A stretch of 6,251 bases of DNA from Dehalococcoidia bacterium (GCA_012270805.1 JAAXHR010000042.1:916-7166); one strand, 5' to 3'. Counted from the stretch's first letter, positions 1 to 5,955 are shown. Notes: a model not told the origin generated them from the sequence alone. Translations and numbers: made by a program.

Positions 1-29
1 CACGTAGCGAAGAGATAGTACGCAGATTT

Positions 30-38
30 TGGTATGAT
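30..38 (+). promoter_or_regulatory. Extended -10 promoter for the toxin-antitoxin pair
   Basis: TGG followed by TATGAT (33-38) fits an extended -10 element (TGn plus a hexamer one base off TATAAT). No good -35 lies 16-18 bp upstream, which is compatible with an extended -10 promoter. Transcription would start near 45, giving a leader of about 26 nt before the ATG at 71. The hexamer overlaps the short inverted repeat ATGA-TT-TCAT (34-43). That could be part of an operator bound by the antitoxin, since such pairs are usually autoregulated, but this is inference from position. Confidence 0.45.
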
Positions 39-70
39 TTCATTATTCAGTAATTCATATCGAGGAAGAC

Positions 71-301
71 ATGCGAATATCTGAACGCGGCCAGATAACC
101 ATCCCCAAGCACTTGCGGGATCGTTTTGGGATGCATCACAATGTCGAGGTTGAAGCGATGCCCGCCGAAGGTGGTGTACTGATACGAAAGCGGGTAGTGG
201 GGCAACACCCAGTTGACCGGGTCGTCGGAATCTTAGGCAAAGACGCCTTGGGCAAAGGTGTCAGCGTCGACGATTACATCGAGGAAATCAGGGGTAGATG
301 A
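71..301 (+). CDS. vapB: AbrB/MazE-fold antitoxin (VapB-like)
   Basis: A 76-residue protein that probably neutralises the PIN toxin encoded immediately downstream and represses the shared promoter. Residues 1-40 carry the SpoVT/AbrB swapped-hairpin DNA-binding pattern: RISERGQITIPKHLRDRFG is the classic first strand and helix, and VEVEAMPAEGGVLIRK the closing strands. The C-terminal part (41-76), with VDRVVGILGK and an acidic VSVDDYIEEIRGR tail, resembles the toxin-binding arm of VapB antitoxins. The start is supported by GAGGAAG (62-68) just ahead of ATG. The stop overlaps the toxin start as ATGA (298-301), which implies translational coupling with antitoxin made first. The family call is firm; the symbol is a class label, not an orthology claim. 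Confidence 0.9.
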   Translation: MRISERGQITIPKHLRDRFGMHHNVEVEAMPAEGGVLIRKRVVGQHPVDRVVGILGKDALGKGVSVDDYIEEIRGR

Positions 302-702
302 TTACCGCCGTCGACACCAATGTGTTGCTGGACATTTTCATCTCGGACGATGAGCACGGTGCTCAGTCAAGGGATCAGCTGAGCGCCGCCTATGATGCCG
401 GTGCCATATTGATCTGCGATGTAGTGTATGCGGAGTTGGCACCTTCCTTTGCCAACCGCGTATCTCTAGATGATGCCCTGCGTGAGATCGGTGTCGCGCT
501 CTCGGCCATCGATTCCTTGATCGCCTACGAGGCGGGGCTACGTTGGAGACTTTACCGTGCGGCTGGTGGTCCGAGGGAACGAATAATGACCGATTTTCTA
601 ATCGGTGCTCACGCACTGGCGTCTGCTGACGCTTTCCTCACTCGAGACCGTGGCTTCTTCTCAACGTATTTCCCTGACTTGCAGGTCGTTGCGGCCCGGT
701 AG
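298..702 (+). CDS. vapC: PIN-domain ribonuclease toxin (VapC-like)
   Basis: A 134-residue single-domain PIN protein of normal VapC length. The acidic residues that bind Mg2+/Mn2+ in this nuclease fold are all visible: D6 in AVDTNVLLD, E46 in VVYAELAPSF, D99 in IMTDFLIGAHA and D117 in LTRDRGFF. The set is intact, so the protein is predicted to be an active RNA-cleaving toxin held in check by the upstream antitoxin. VapC toxins typically cut tRNA or rRNA; the target here cannot be read from sequence. The ATG overlaps the antitoxin stop, and there is no separate strong ribosome binding site, so translation probably depends on coupling. The gene ends 13 bp from a convergent permease gene with no obvious terminator between them. 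Confidence 0.92.
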   Translation: MITAVDTNVLLDIFISDDEHGAQSRDQLSAAYDAGAILICDVVYAELAPSFANRVSLDDALREIGVALSAIDSLIAYEAGLRWRLYRAAGGPRERIMTDFLIGAHALASADAFLTRDRGFFSTYFPDLQVVAAR

Positions 703-715
703 CCGAGTCCTGCAT

Positions 716-1834
716 CTATTCCCACCTGAAGGCGCGGACCGCTAGGACGAAGCAGATCGCGGCCCAGACGGCGAGGCCTAGGAGCGAACCGCCTTGGATG
801 AAGAGGGATTCGCCGCTGTTGACCATTTCTCGCATGGCGTCGGCGAGGAAGGTGAGTGGGAGCCATTTGGCGATGGCGACGACCCAGTCGGGAATTACCG
901 AGTGCGGAATGAAGACTCCCGATAGAAACATCATCGGCAGGGTAATGATGTTGGCGAGGGGTGCGGCGGTATTTTCGTTTTTGGCGATGCCAGAGACGGC
1001 CAGCCCGAGGGAAGCGAACCCGAAGCCGCCGAGGATGATCAACGGTACGACCTCGAGCCAGAACATGGCGTACCCGGGGGAAACTTCGACACCGGACACG
1101 AAGATGCCGACGAGCAGGAGGGCGTAAGTCTGCACGATGAGCAGGAGCATCCGAGTGAAGAGCAAGCCCGCGAGGTAGTGTCTGGGATTGATCGGAGTGG
1201 CATGAAGCCTTTTCAAAACGCCTTGGTTGCGGAGTCGTACAAGAGTGAATACAAGTCCGAATAGTGCGCTTTGCATGATGGACAGCGAGACGATACCTGG
1301 GACGACGAAACCTTTGTAGCCCTGACCTCTTCCAGCCACTTCAGTGAGCGACACCGTGGCCCAGTTTTCGACACGGTATTCGGGTGGGACGCTGGCGACG
1401 GTCTTAAAAACGTCATCAAGGACTTGGGTGAGGATGGTGCGGGCGATTTCTGTTTCTTGGGCTTTTCGTCCATCGAAGGTGATGTCGATGATTGAGGCGG
1501 TGTTGGTCTGCCCGAAGTTTTCGGGGATCACGATCACGGCGGTGATGTCGCCGTCTAGGACATCGGCTTTCAAGGTCTCTTCGTCGTCGGAATCAGGGAC
1601 GATGAATAGAGGTTCCCCGCCGTAGTCGCCGGTGAGGACGGAGATGAGGGACGTGGAGGCCTCGTTTTTCGCTTTGTCGACGATACCAACTTCCGGCGGG
1701 TCGAAGCTACCGAAGTTAAAGAGGCCGAAGACGATCATCATGACGGTCGGAAAAGCAAGCGTCCAGAAGAGCGCAGCGCGGTCGCGTGCGAACATCTTGA
1801 GTTCGGCGATTATGAAAGCTTGGTAGATTCGCAT
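716..1834 (-). CDS. ABC-2 type transporter permease (DrrB-like exporter subunit)
   Basis: A 372-residue membrane subunit of an ABC exporter. A short cytoplasmic amphipathic N-terminus (1-20) precedes TM1 (about 21-42). A large extracytoplasmic domain (about 43-175) follows, and then a block of five more predicted segments near 176-200, 222-249, 257-282, 290-312 and 347-368. This one-plus-five layout with a big first loop is typical of the ABC-2 YhgE/DrrB-like group (ABC2_membrane_3). Family-like signatures include VLKRLHATPINPRHYLAG between TM2 and TM3, LSGVFIP in TM5 and the WLPLTFLADAMRE stretch after it. The ATG has no close Shine-Dalgarno; a GGAGTGAGGGG run lies about 15-25 nt upstream. 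The ATPase gene lies upstream in the same direction, 93 bp away, so the two very likely form one exporter. The substrate is unknown. Confidence 0.9.
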   Translation of the reverse strand: MRIYQAFIIAELKMFARDRAALFWTLAFPTVMMIVFGLFNFGSFDPPEVGIVDKAKNEASTSLISVLTGDYGGEPLFIVPDSDDEETLKADVLDGDITAVIVIPENFGQTNTASIIDITFDGRKAQETEIARTILTQVLDDVFKTVASVPPEYRVENWATVSLTEVAGRGQGYKGFVVPGIVSLSIMQSALFGLVFTLVRLRNQGVLKRLHATPINPRHYLAGLLFTRMLLLIVQTYALLLVGIFVSGVEVSPGYAMFWLEVVPLIILGGFGFASLGLAVSGIAKNENTAAPLANIITLPMMFLSGVFIPHSVIPDWVVAIAKWLPLTFLADAMREMVNSGESLFIQGGSLLGLAVWAAICFVLAVRAFRWE

Positions 1835-1867
1835 GGTGGCTTGTGACGGCCCCTCACTCCTCTGGAT

Positions 1868-1910
1868 GGGCGTTCCGCCCGCTCAAGCACCTGCCTGCGC
1901 GGGAATGACG
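1868..1910. repeat. Palindromic repeat-like element between ATPase and permease genes
   Basis: The 93-bp gap holds two nested inverted repeats: GGGCG-TTC-CGCCC (1868-1880) and CCCGC (1878-1882) paired with GCGGG (1899-1903). The right part reads CGTCATTCCCGCGCAGGC on the minus strand. That resembles the short dispersed CGTCATTCCCGCG-type repeats found between genes in many bacterial genomes. Only one copy is in the window, so repeat status is inferred from resemblance. In the operon transcript it would fold between the two cistrons and could affect mRNA stability or relative subunit amounts. Confidence 0.4.
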
Positions 1911-1927
1911 GTGATTTAGTAGTCCGG

Positions 1928-2716
1928 CTATTCGATGAGACTCCGTCCTGTCAGATCGATAAACACGTCCTCCAAGGTCAACACTCCATCCTTTCGCACC
2001 GATTCGGCACCCCGCGACTTCAGCTGGTCGATAAGTACTTGCGGAGTGTCCATCGCCACGATATTGCCGTGGTCGATCACCGCGACCCGGTCGCACAGTA
2101 TCTCTGCTTCCTCCATGTAATGCGTCGTCAGCATGATCGCCATGCCCTTGGACCGGAGACCGTCGATCAGGTCCCACATGTTCCGACGCGCCTGAGGGTC
2201 GAGTCCCGTCGTCGGTTCGTCTAGAAACATCGCCACCGGATCGTTCATGAGCGCAACCGCGATCGACAACCGTTGTTTCTGGCCACCAGAAAGGTGGCGA
2301 TATTGAGATTTCGCCCGGCCCGCAAGTTCGACTTTCTCCAACGCCTCCTCGGGCGACGTGTCCGAATCGTAGAGGGTAGCGAACAGCTCTACCGTTTCCC
2401 GGAGATTCAGATTGTCAAAAAACGCGTTTTGCTGGAGCTGGACACCGATCATGGATTTGACGCGAGTGGAGTTTTTGGTCACGTCTAGACCTGCGATGTA
2501 GGCTTCGCCGCTATCGAGATCGCGGAGCCCCTCGAGAATCTCTACCGTCGTCGTCTTGCCCGCGCCATTTGGACCCAACATCCCGAAGATCTCGCCTTGA
2601 TGAACATCAAAAGAGATACCGTCAACTGCAACGAGCCCGTTGTAGCTCTTGCGGAGGTCACGGACTTGGATAACGATGTTGTTAGGAAGTGACACAGCTT
2701 TTGTAACGGTTGACAA
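1928..2716 (-). CDS. ABC transporter ATP-binding protein (DrrA-like)
   Basis: A 262-residue ATPase that powers the exporter whose permease is encoded downstream. All nucleotide-binding motifs are intact: Walker A GPNGAGKTT (48-56), Q-loop glutamine about 95, signature LSGGQ (142-146), Walker B AMFLDEP with D166 and catalytic E167, D-loop GLDP (171-174) and H-loop H199 in LTTHYMEEAE. The C-terminal tail after 230, with TLEDVFIDLTGRSL, is characteristic of the drug/antibiotic-export subfamily. The chosen start is TTG at 2716, preceded by AGGGA on the minus strand (plus-strand 2721-2725) with 4 nt spacing; an in-frame GTG at codon 8 lacks such a site. It starts 17 bp after the MOSC gene stop, so co-transcription is likely. 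The substrate cannot be predicted. Confidence 0.93.
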   Translation of the reverse strand: MSTVTKAVSLPNNIVIQVRDLRKSYNGLVAVDGISFDVHQGEIFGMLGPNGAGKTTTVEILEGLRDLDSGEAYIAGLDVTKNSTRVKSMIGVQLQQNAFFDNLNLRETVELFATLYDSDTSPEEALEKVELAGRAKSQYRHLSGGQKQRLSIAVALMNDPVAMFLDEPTTGLDPQARRNMWDLIDGLRSKGMAIMLTTHYMEEAEILCDRVAVIDHGNIVAMDTPQVLIDQLKSRGAESVRKDGVLTLEDVFIDLTGRSLIE

Positions 2717-2733
2717 TTGATCCCTAAATGAAA

Positions 2734-3291
2734 CTATGCGTCGACCTTGCGAACGATGTCGCCGACTTGGATCTTGCCAGCCCGAACCACCTTGGCATTT
2801 GCTCCGCGCCGACGCTGTCGCATCGCCTCGGGGCCACTGACAAATCTCAACGCGTCATGACCAAAACGCGACGCGAACTTGGCGCAGCCGGTATGCGGCG
2901 CAACCGTTAGTTCGACAACCGCCGAGCCGATGCTGAGGCGCGCACCAGGTGGAAGGTTATCGTGACTCAAGTCGATGTCAACAAAGAGCTGATCGCCAGC
3001 CAATGGCCAGCGCGTCTTATCTCCAGCCAGAGTTTCGATCAAGCGCGTATTGATTATCGTTATTTGTGCTTCAGGGTTGGCTGACCCGTCCGCAGTGCTG
3101 CTGCTCCCTCGGTCCAGCCAGTTGTCGCCAACCAGCCCACCCTCGGCATCAAGTTCACCAACCTCTACCAACTTCCTCTGACCGACGCTCGGTCTTGCCG
3201 AGATCATCTCCAGGCGCCCATTGTCGGCGGGCGATCCTTGAATGCGTTGGAGCGCTGTCTCCATCTCTTGCAATGTCGCTTGGTACGCCAT
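2734..3291 (-). CDS. MOSC domain-containing protein
   Basis: A 185-residue protein consisting mainly of a MOSC domain, the fold of the molybdenum cofactor sulfurase C-terminus, thought to carry or transfer sulfur on a conserved cysteine. After an N-terminal helix (1-20) the MOSC core runs from about residue 28. GGLVGDNW is the early family motif, then ITIINTRLIETLAG, PLAGDQLFVDIDLS and LPPGARLSIG. The invariant cysteine lies in PHTGCAKFASRFG (C136), and the domain ends with RGANAKVVRAGKIQVGDIVR. The molecular substrate of stand-alone MOSC proteins is generally unknown. I chose ATG at 3291; a TTG two codons upstream (3297) is in frame. No Shine-Dalgarno is visible, but a -10-like hexamer sits 6 nt upstream, which suggests a leaderless mRNA. 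It is the first gene of an apparent operon with the ABC exporter. Confidence 0.88.
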   Translation of the reverse strand: MAYQATLQEMETALQRIQGSPADNGRLEMISARPSVGQRKLVEVGELDAEGGLVGDNWLDRGSSSTADGSANPEAQITIINTRLIETLAGDKTRWPLAGDQLFVDIDLSHDNLPPGARLSIGSAVVELTVAPHTGCAKFASRFGHDALRFVSGPEAMRQRRRGANAKVVRAGKIQVGDIVRKVDA

Positions 3292-3297
3292 ACTCAA

Positions 3298-3303
3298 AGT
3301 GTA
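3298..3303 (-). promoter_or_regulatory. Candidate -10 box for a leaderless MOSC-gene transcript
   Basis: On the minus strand TACACT (TAnnnT, four of six matching TATAAT) ends exactly 6 nt before the ATG at 3291, so transcription would begin at or next to the start codon. This agrees with the absence of a Shine-Dalgarno. The -35 region is poor. On the plus strand an overlapping TAAACT (3302-3307), with TTGGTA (3280-3285) 16 bp upstream, is a weak candidate promoter for the divergent aldolase-like gene. Confidence 0.3.
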
Positions 3304-3311
3304 AACTCATG

Positions 3312-3349
3312 TGTTGAATATCAGAGCCATTGTTGAATATCAGAGCCAT
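3312..3349. repeat. Perfect 19-bp tandem duplication in divergent intergenic region
   Basis: The 19-base unit beginning TGTTGAATATCAG and ending AGCCAT occurs twice head to tail, 3312-3330 and 3331-3349, with no mismatch and no spacer. It lies between the start of the MOSC gene and the aldolase-like gene, upstream of both coding regions. It may be a recent slippage duplication or a doubled regulator site. The second copy would fall in the leader of the aldolase-like mRNA if transcription starts near 3314. Confidence 0.85.
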
Positions 3350-3413
3350 CGTCGTCTCCGCTACAAGGGGCTGGCGCTGGAGGTTCTTTCCGCAAACCAA
3401 GGAGTCGAAAAAA

Positions 3414-4304
3414 ATGTCTGCCAATCGGGTTAACAGGGCCGTCGAGCTGCTCTCTCAAGACCAACCGGTCTACTACACCGGCGGTCACACCGGCGCAATT
3501 CTGACGCACGATCAGGGAATAAAGGACGCTCACACGTGGGCAGATTACATCAACGTCGGCATGGAGCATGGCCCATTCGATCTCGGCGGACTGCAGAACT
3601 ATATGGAAGGTTTGGTTGCTGGCGGTCCGACCAACAGCGGGCACCGCACGCCAACTGTCATCGTCGAAGCACCAGTTGACGGCTCGACGGAAGACACCAT
3701 CCGCCACAACGCGTGGCAATTCCGACAGATCCTCGCCCGTGGTGTGCACGGTATCCTGCTATGCCAAGCCGAAACCGCCGATGCTGTCCGAGCCTTCGTC
3801 GAGTCTTGCCGCTATCCACGCGCCGCCAACGGCGTCGGTTATGGCCTCCACCGGGGAACTCGCGGCGTCGGATCAGAACCCGGAGCGGCACCGATATGGA
3901 GTCTCGACAACGCGGAATACATCGCCAAGGCCGATCCTTGGCCCCTGAATCCCAACGGCGAGTTGATGCTCGGTATCAAAGTCGAATCCGTCCGTGGCGT
4001 GTCCAATATCGAGACGATGCTCGCGGTGCCCGGCCTCACCTTCGCAGAATGCGGTCCGGGCGATCTGCACATGTCCTATGGTGTCGAGCGCGGCGCGCCG
4101 CATACCCCCTTCGACCCACGAGTCCAAGAAGCCAGCGAACGCGTGCAGAAGGCTTGCGAAGAAAACGGCGTTGCATTCCTCGGCGGAGGTACCGCCGAAA
4201 ACATCACTGAACGCCTTGACAGTGGAATCCGTGTCGTATCCGGCGGCAACCCTGAAATCGCGGCGATCGGTAGGGCGCATACGAAACGGACAATGCCAGT
4301 CTAG
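3414..4304 (+). CDS. HpcH/HpaI aldolase / citrate lyase superfamily protein
   Basis: A 296-residue TIM-barrel protein related to metal-dependent class II pyruvate aldolases such as HpaI (2,4-dihydroxyhept-2-enedioate aldolase). Matching landmarks are EHGPFDLGGL (51-60; H52 aligns with the catalytic histidine), the barrel segment HGILLCQAETADAVRAFVE (112-130), RGTRGVGS (147-154) as the usual RGxRGxG motif, IKVES with metal-ligand E191, and CGPGDLHMSYG with metal-ligand D217. Compared from memory with E. coli HpaI, the aspartate before EH (D42) is glycine here (G49), and the active-site arginine (R70) falls on A86 in APVDG. Substrate or chemistry may therefore differ. The start is ATG 3414, with AAGGAG (3399-3404) 9 nt upstream; an upstream in-frame ATG at 3330 is rejected. 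The CoA-transferase A gene follows after 2 bp, so a shared carboxylic-acid pathway is likely. Confidence 0.85.
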   Translation: MSANRVNRAVELLSQDQPVYYTGGHTGAILTHDQGIKDAHTWADYINVGMEHGPFDLGGLQNYMEGLVAGGPTNSGHRTPTVIVEAPVDGSTEDTIRHNAWQFRQILARGVHGILLCQAETADAVRAFVESCRYPRAANGVGYGLHRGTRGVGSEPGAAPIWSLDNAEYIAKADPWPLNPNGELMLGIKVESVRGVSNIETMLAVPGLTFAECGPGDLHMSYGVERGAPHTPFDPRVQEASERVQKACEENGVAFLGGGTAENITERLDSGIRVVSGGNPEIAAIGRAHTKRTMPV

Positions 4305-4306
4305 AG

Positions 4307-5035
4307 ATGCTGCCGACCATCGTCGATACATTCCCTGAAGCCGTCTCCGATGTGCCCGACCGTGCAACGGTAATGATCGGGGGCTTCGGTGGCTCAGGCG
4401 GACAGCCGACGCGCTTGATGCTAGCACTCGCCGAGCACGGCCCCCGTGAAATAACCATCATCGGCAACGTCGCCGGCATTTCGAAGACCACCGGATACGG
4501 TTGGCCCCCGCATCTGGAGCCGATCGATCAAGGCATATTCTTCGAACTCGGATTGGCCACCCGGATCATCTGCTCGTTCCCGATACCGGGTCAAACCCGC
4601 CCGCTATGCGAGATCGAGAAGGCCTGGCGCGAAGGCCGCGCCGAGGTCATCGTGATACCGCAAGGCACTCTCGCAGAGCGGATCCGCGCTGGCGGCGCTG
4701 GCATTGCGGCATTCTATACGCCAACTGGTGTTGGAACACCAGTGGAGGAAGGCAAAGAAGTCAGGGAGTTTGATGGCCGTCCACACCTCCTCGAACACGC
4801 TCTCAGAGCCAACTTCGCCCTGATCCGCGCGAAACGCGCCGACACCTTCGGAAACCTCGAATACATCGGCACATCCCGCGCTTTCAATCCGGTGATGGCG
4901 CCGGCGGCCGATGTCACGATTGCGGAGGTGGATGAGATTGTTGAGCCGGGTGGGATCGATCCTGAGAGAGTCGGCACACCAGGCGTCTACGTCAACCGGA
5001 TAGTCCAGCGAGAACCAAACGACCCGCTACCCTAA
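4307..5035 (+). CDS. 3-oxoacid CoA-transferase subunit A family protein
   Basis: A 242-residue protein of the class I CoA-transferase alpha subunit family (ScoA/AtoD/PcaI type). These move CoA from one acyl-CoA to a carboxylate as a complex with subunit B. Seen here: TVMIGGFGGSGGQP (21-34), close to the family GGFxxxGxP signature but one residue longer; IPQGTLAERIRAGGAGIAAF (117-136), nearly invariant in the family; YTPTGVGTPVEEGKE (137-151); and the C-terminal TFGNLEY, NPVMAPAADVTIAEVDEIV and GTPGVYVNRIV segments. In this family the glutamate that attacks the acyl-CoA is in subunit B, and no subunit B gene is adjacent on either side. The start lies 2 bp after the aldolase-like stop with only a weak ribosome site, which suggests translational coupling. 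Substrate is unknown; acetoacetate and 3-oxoadipate are typical for relatives. Confidence 0.9.
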   Translation: MLPTIVDTFPEAVSDVPDRATVMIGGFGGSGGQPTRLMLALAEHGPREITIIGNVAGISKTTGYGWPPHLEPIDQGIFFELGLATRIICSFPIPGQTRPLCEIEKAWREGRAEVIVIPQGTLAERIRAGGAGIAAFYTPTGVGTPVEEGKEVREFDGRPHLLEHALRANFALIRAKRADTFGNLEYIGTSRAFNPVMAPAADVTIAEVDEIVEPGGIDPERVGTPGVYVNRIVQREPNDPLP

Positions 5036-5038
5036 CGT

Positions 5039-5872
5039 TCAATCGGTTCGCGGTTTTACGCGCCCATCCTTCCGCCCGACGATGATTAGGAACAGTGGTG
5101 CGATGCGGGTGTCATCAAGACCGGACCATTTGGCTATGGCTTCGTCGGTAGCGACTGGTTCGATGAAATCATCAACGATGAATCCAGATTGGATGACCCA
5201 ACGCATCCAGGTTTGGAGGGTGTAGCTGTTGCCGGTGGTTTGGAATGGGTATTTATAGCGTTCGTTCATCCATGTGAGGGTGAATGGGGTTTCGTCGAAG
5301 TAGTCAGCGATCTGGAGACCGAGTTTGCAGCCGTCGGCATCGCGTATCCACTCACGGGACATGGTGTCAGTTATTGGATGGGTGTTAGTGAAAACTAGGC
5401 GGCCACCGTCATGTAGGACGCGGTAGGCACCTCGAATGACGCGTCCGGGGTCGGGCATGTCGACTAATGAGACACATGCAGTCACTAGGTCGAATGAGGC
5501 TTCGGGAAGAGATTCGATGACCGTTGCGGCATCGCCCTCAATGTATTCGATACCTAGTCTTTCTTTCTCCTCGAGTTGGCGAGCATGATCAAGTTGTTTC
5601 GGAGAAAGATCGATGCCGACCACCTTCGAAGCACCATTTTTCGCCATTTGGCGACTGAAGTATCCGATGCCGCATCCTAGATCAAGGACTTCTAGACCCT
5701 CTACGTTGCCGCACGCTTCTACCATCGCCGGTCCGAAGAAGCTTAGGCGGTAGTAGTCGACACCGCTCATTTGTGCGTCGGCGTAAGCATCTGACGCGAT
5801 GTCCCATTCGCGCTGGATTGATGCGAGATCGAAGCGGGTGGCTGGTTCTCTCGTCTGGTTCTTCTTGGTCAT
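5039..5872 (-). CDS. Class I SAM-dependent methyltransferase
   Basis: A 277-residue Rossmann-fold methyltransferase. An N-terminal lid-like region with REWDIASDAYADAQ (21-34) precedes motif I VLDLGCGIGYFS (62-73), which binds S-adenosylmethionine. The acidic residue D88 in VVGIDLSP contacts the ribose in this fold. EGDAATV (112-118, D114) is the adenine-contacting region, FDLVTACVSLVDMPD (127-141) is motif IV-like, and RVLHDGGRLVFTN (151-163) is the typical strand after it. The C-terminal part (about 165-265), with TWMNERYKYPF and TLQTWMRWVIQSGF, resembles small-molecule methyltransferases (Methyltransf_11/25 type). The acceptor is unknown. The ATG at 5872 has no clear Shine-Dalgarno. The gene converges on the CoA-transferase gene with 3 bp between stops and diverges from the lipoprotein gene. 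Confidence 0.9.
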   Translation of the reverse strand: MTKKNQTREPATRFDLASIQREWDIASDAYADAQMSGVDYYRLSFFGPAMVEACGNVEGLEVLDLGCGIGYFSRQMAKNGASKVVGIDLSPKQLDHARQLEEKERLGIEYIEGDAATVIESLPEASFDLVTACVSLVDMPDPGRVIRGAYRVLHDGGRLVFTNTHPITDTMSREWIRDADGCKLGLQIADYFDETPFTLTWMNERYKYPFQTTGNSYTLQTWMRWVIQSGFIVDDFIEPVATDEAIAKWSGLDDTRIAPLFLIIVGRKDGRVKPRTD

Positions 5873-5906
5873 GAGAATGCTCTATTTTTGTTCAGTCGAG
5901 AAATTG

Positions 5907-5933
5907 ATACATAGTCTCATTAGAACTATGCAT
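5907..5933. promoter_or_regulatory. Dyad-symmetric candidate operator
   Basis: CATAGT (5910-5915) and ACTATG (5925-5930) form a perfect 6-bp inverted repeat around a 9-bp centre. With one mismatch the symmetry extends to AT on both sides, giving eight matching pairs of nine over 27 bp. It sits in the AT-rich divergent region between the methyltransferase and lipoprotein genes, just upstream of the extended -10 of the latter. That is a typical position for a dimeric regulator site. Function is inferred from symmetry and placement only. Confidence 0.4.
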
Positions 5934-5936
5934 ACG

Positions 5937-5945
5937 TGGTATCAT
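5937..5945 (+). promoter_or_regulatory. Extended -10 promoter for the lipoprotein gene
   Basis: TGG plus TATCAT (5940-5945, five of six to TATAAT) forms an extended -10 element matching the TGGTATnAT pattern seen at 30-38. The -35 region is weak. Transcription would start near 5952, leaving a leader of about 55 nt. An alternative, TTGATA (5904-5909) with TATGCA (5927-5932) at 17-bp spacing, has a better -35 but a poorer -10. Confidence 0.4.
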
Positions 5946-5955
5946 TTCGGTTTAG

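Noticed and set aside
338..866. Minus-strand open frames (338-616 and 609-866) across the toxin gene and permease end
   Set aside because: Arg/His/Pro-rich products of antisense GC-biased sequence with no domain; the overlapping PIN and permease genes are clear.
798..1826. Several plus-strand frames (798-1127, 1271-1495, 1344-1625, 1632-1826) opposite the permease
   Set aside because: Antisense shadows of a well-supported permease gene, without ribosome sites or recognisable motifs.
1854..2177. Minus-strand frame overlapping the 3' end of the ATPase and the intergenic gap
   Set aside because: Out-of-frame with the ATPase, whose conserved H-loop region it overlaps; Arg/Gly-rich without a domain.
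3312..3349. Tandem 19-bp units as a CRISPR remnant
   Set aside because: There is no spacer between the units, the unit is short and no cas gene is nearby.
3330..3413. N-terminal extension of the aldolase-like protein from an in-frame ATG at 3330
   Set aside because: It has no ribosome site, overlaps the 19-bp duplication, encodes a non-family-like Arg/Trp-rich stretch, and the ATG at 3414 has AAGGAG at ideal spacing.
3713..4427. Frames overlapping the aldolase-like gene (plus 3713-4210, minus 3873-4427)
   Set aside because: Arg-rich or low-similarity products in alternative frames of a conserved gene.
5049..5062. CGCG-GTTTTA-CGCG as a terminator between convergent genes
   Set aside because: The stem is only 4 bp, there is no U-tract, and it lies inside the methyltransferase coding end.
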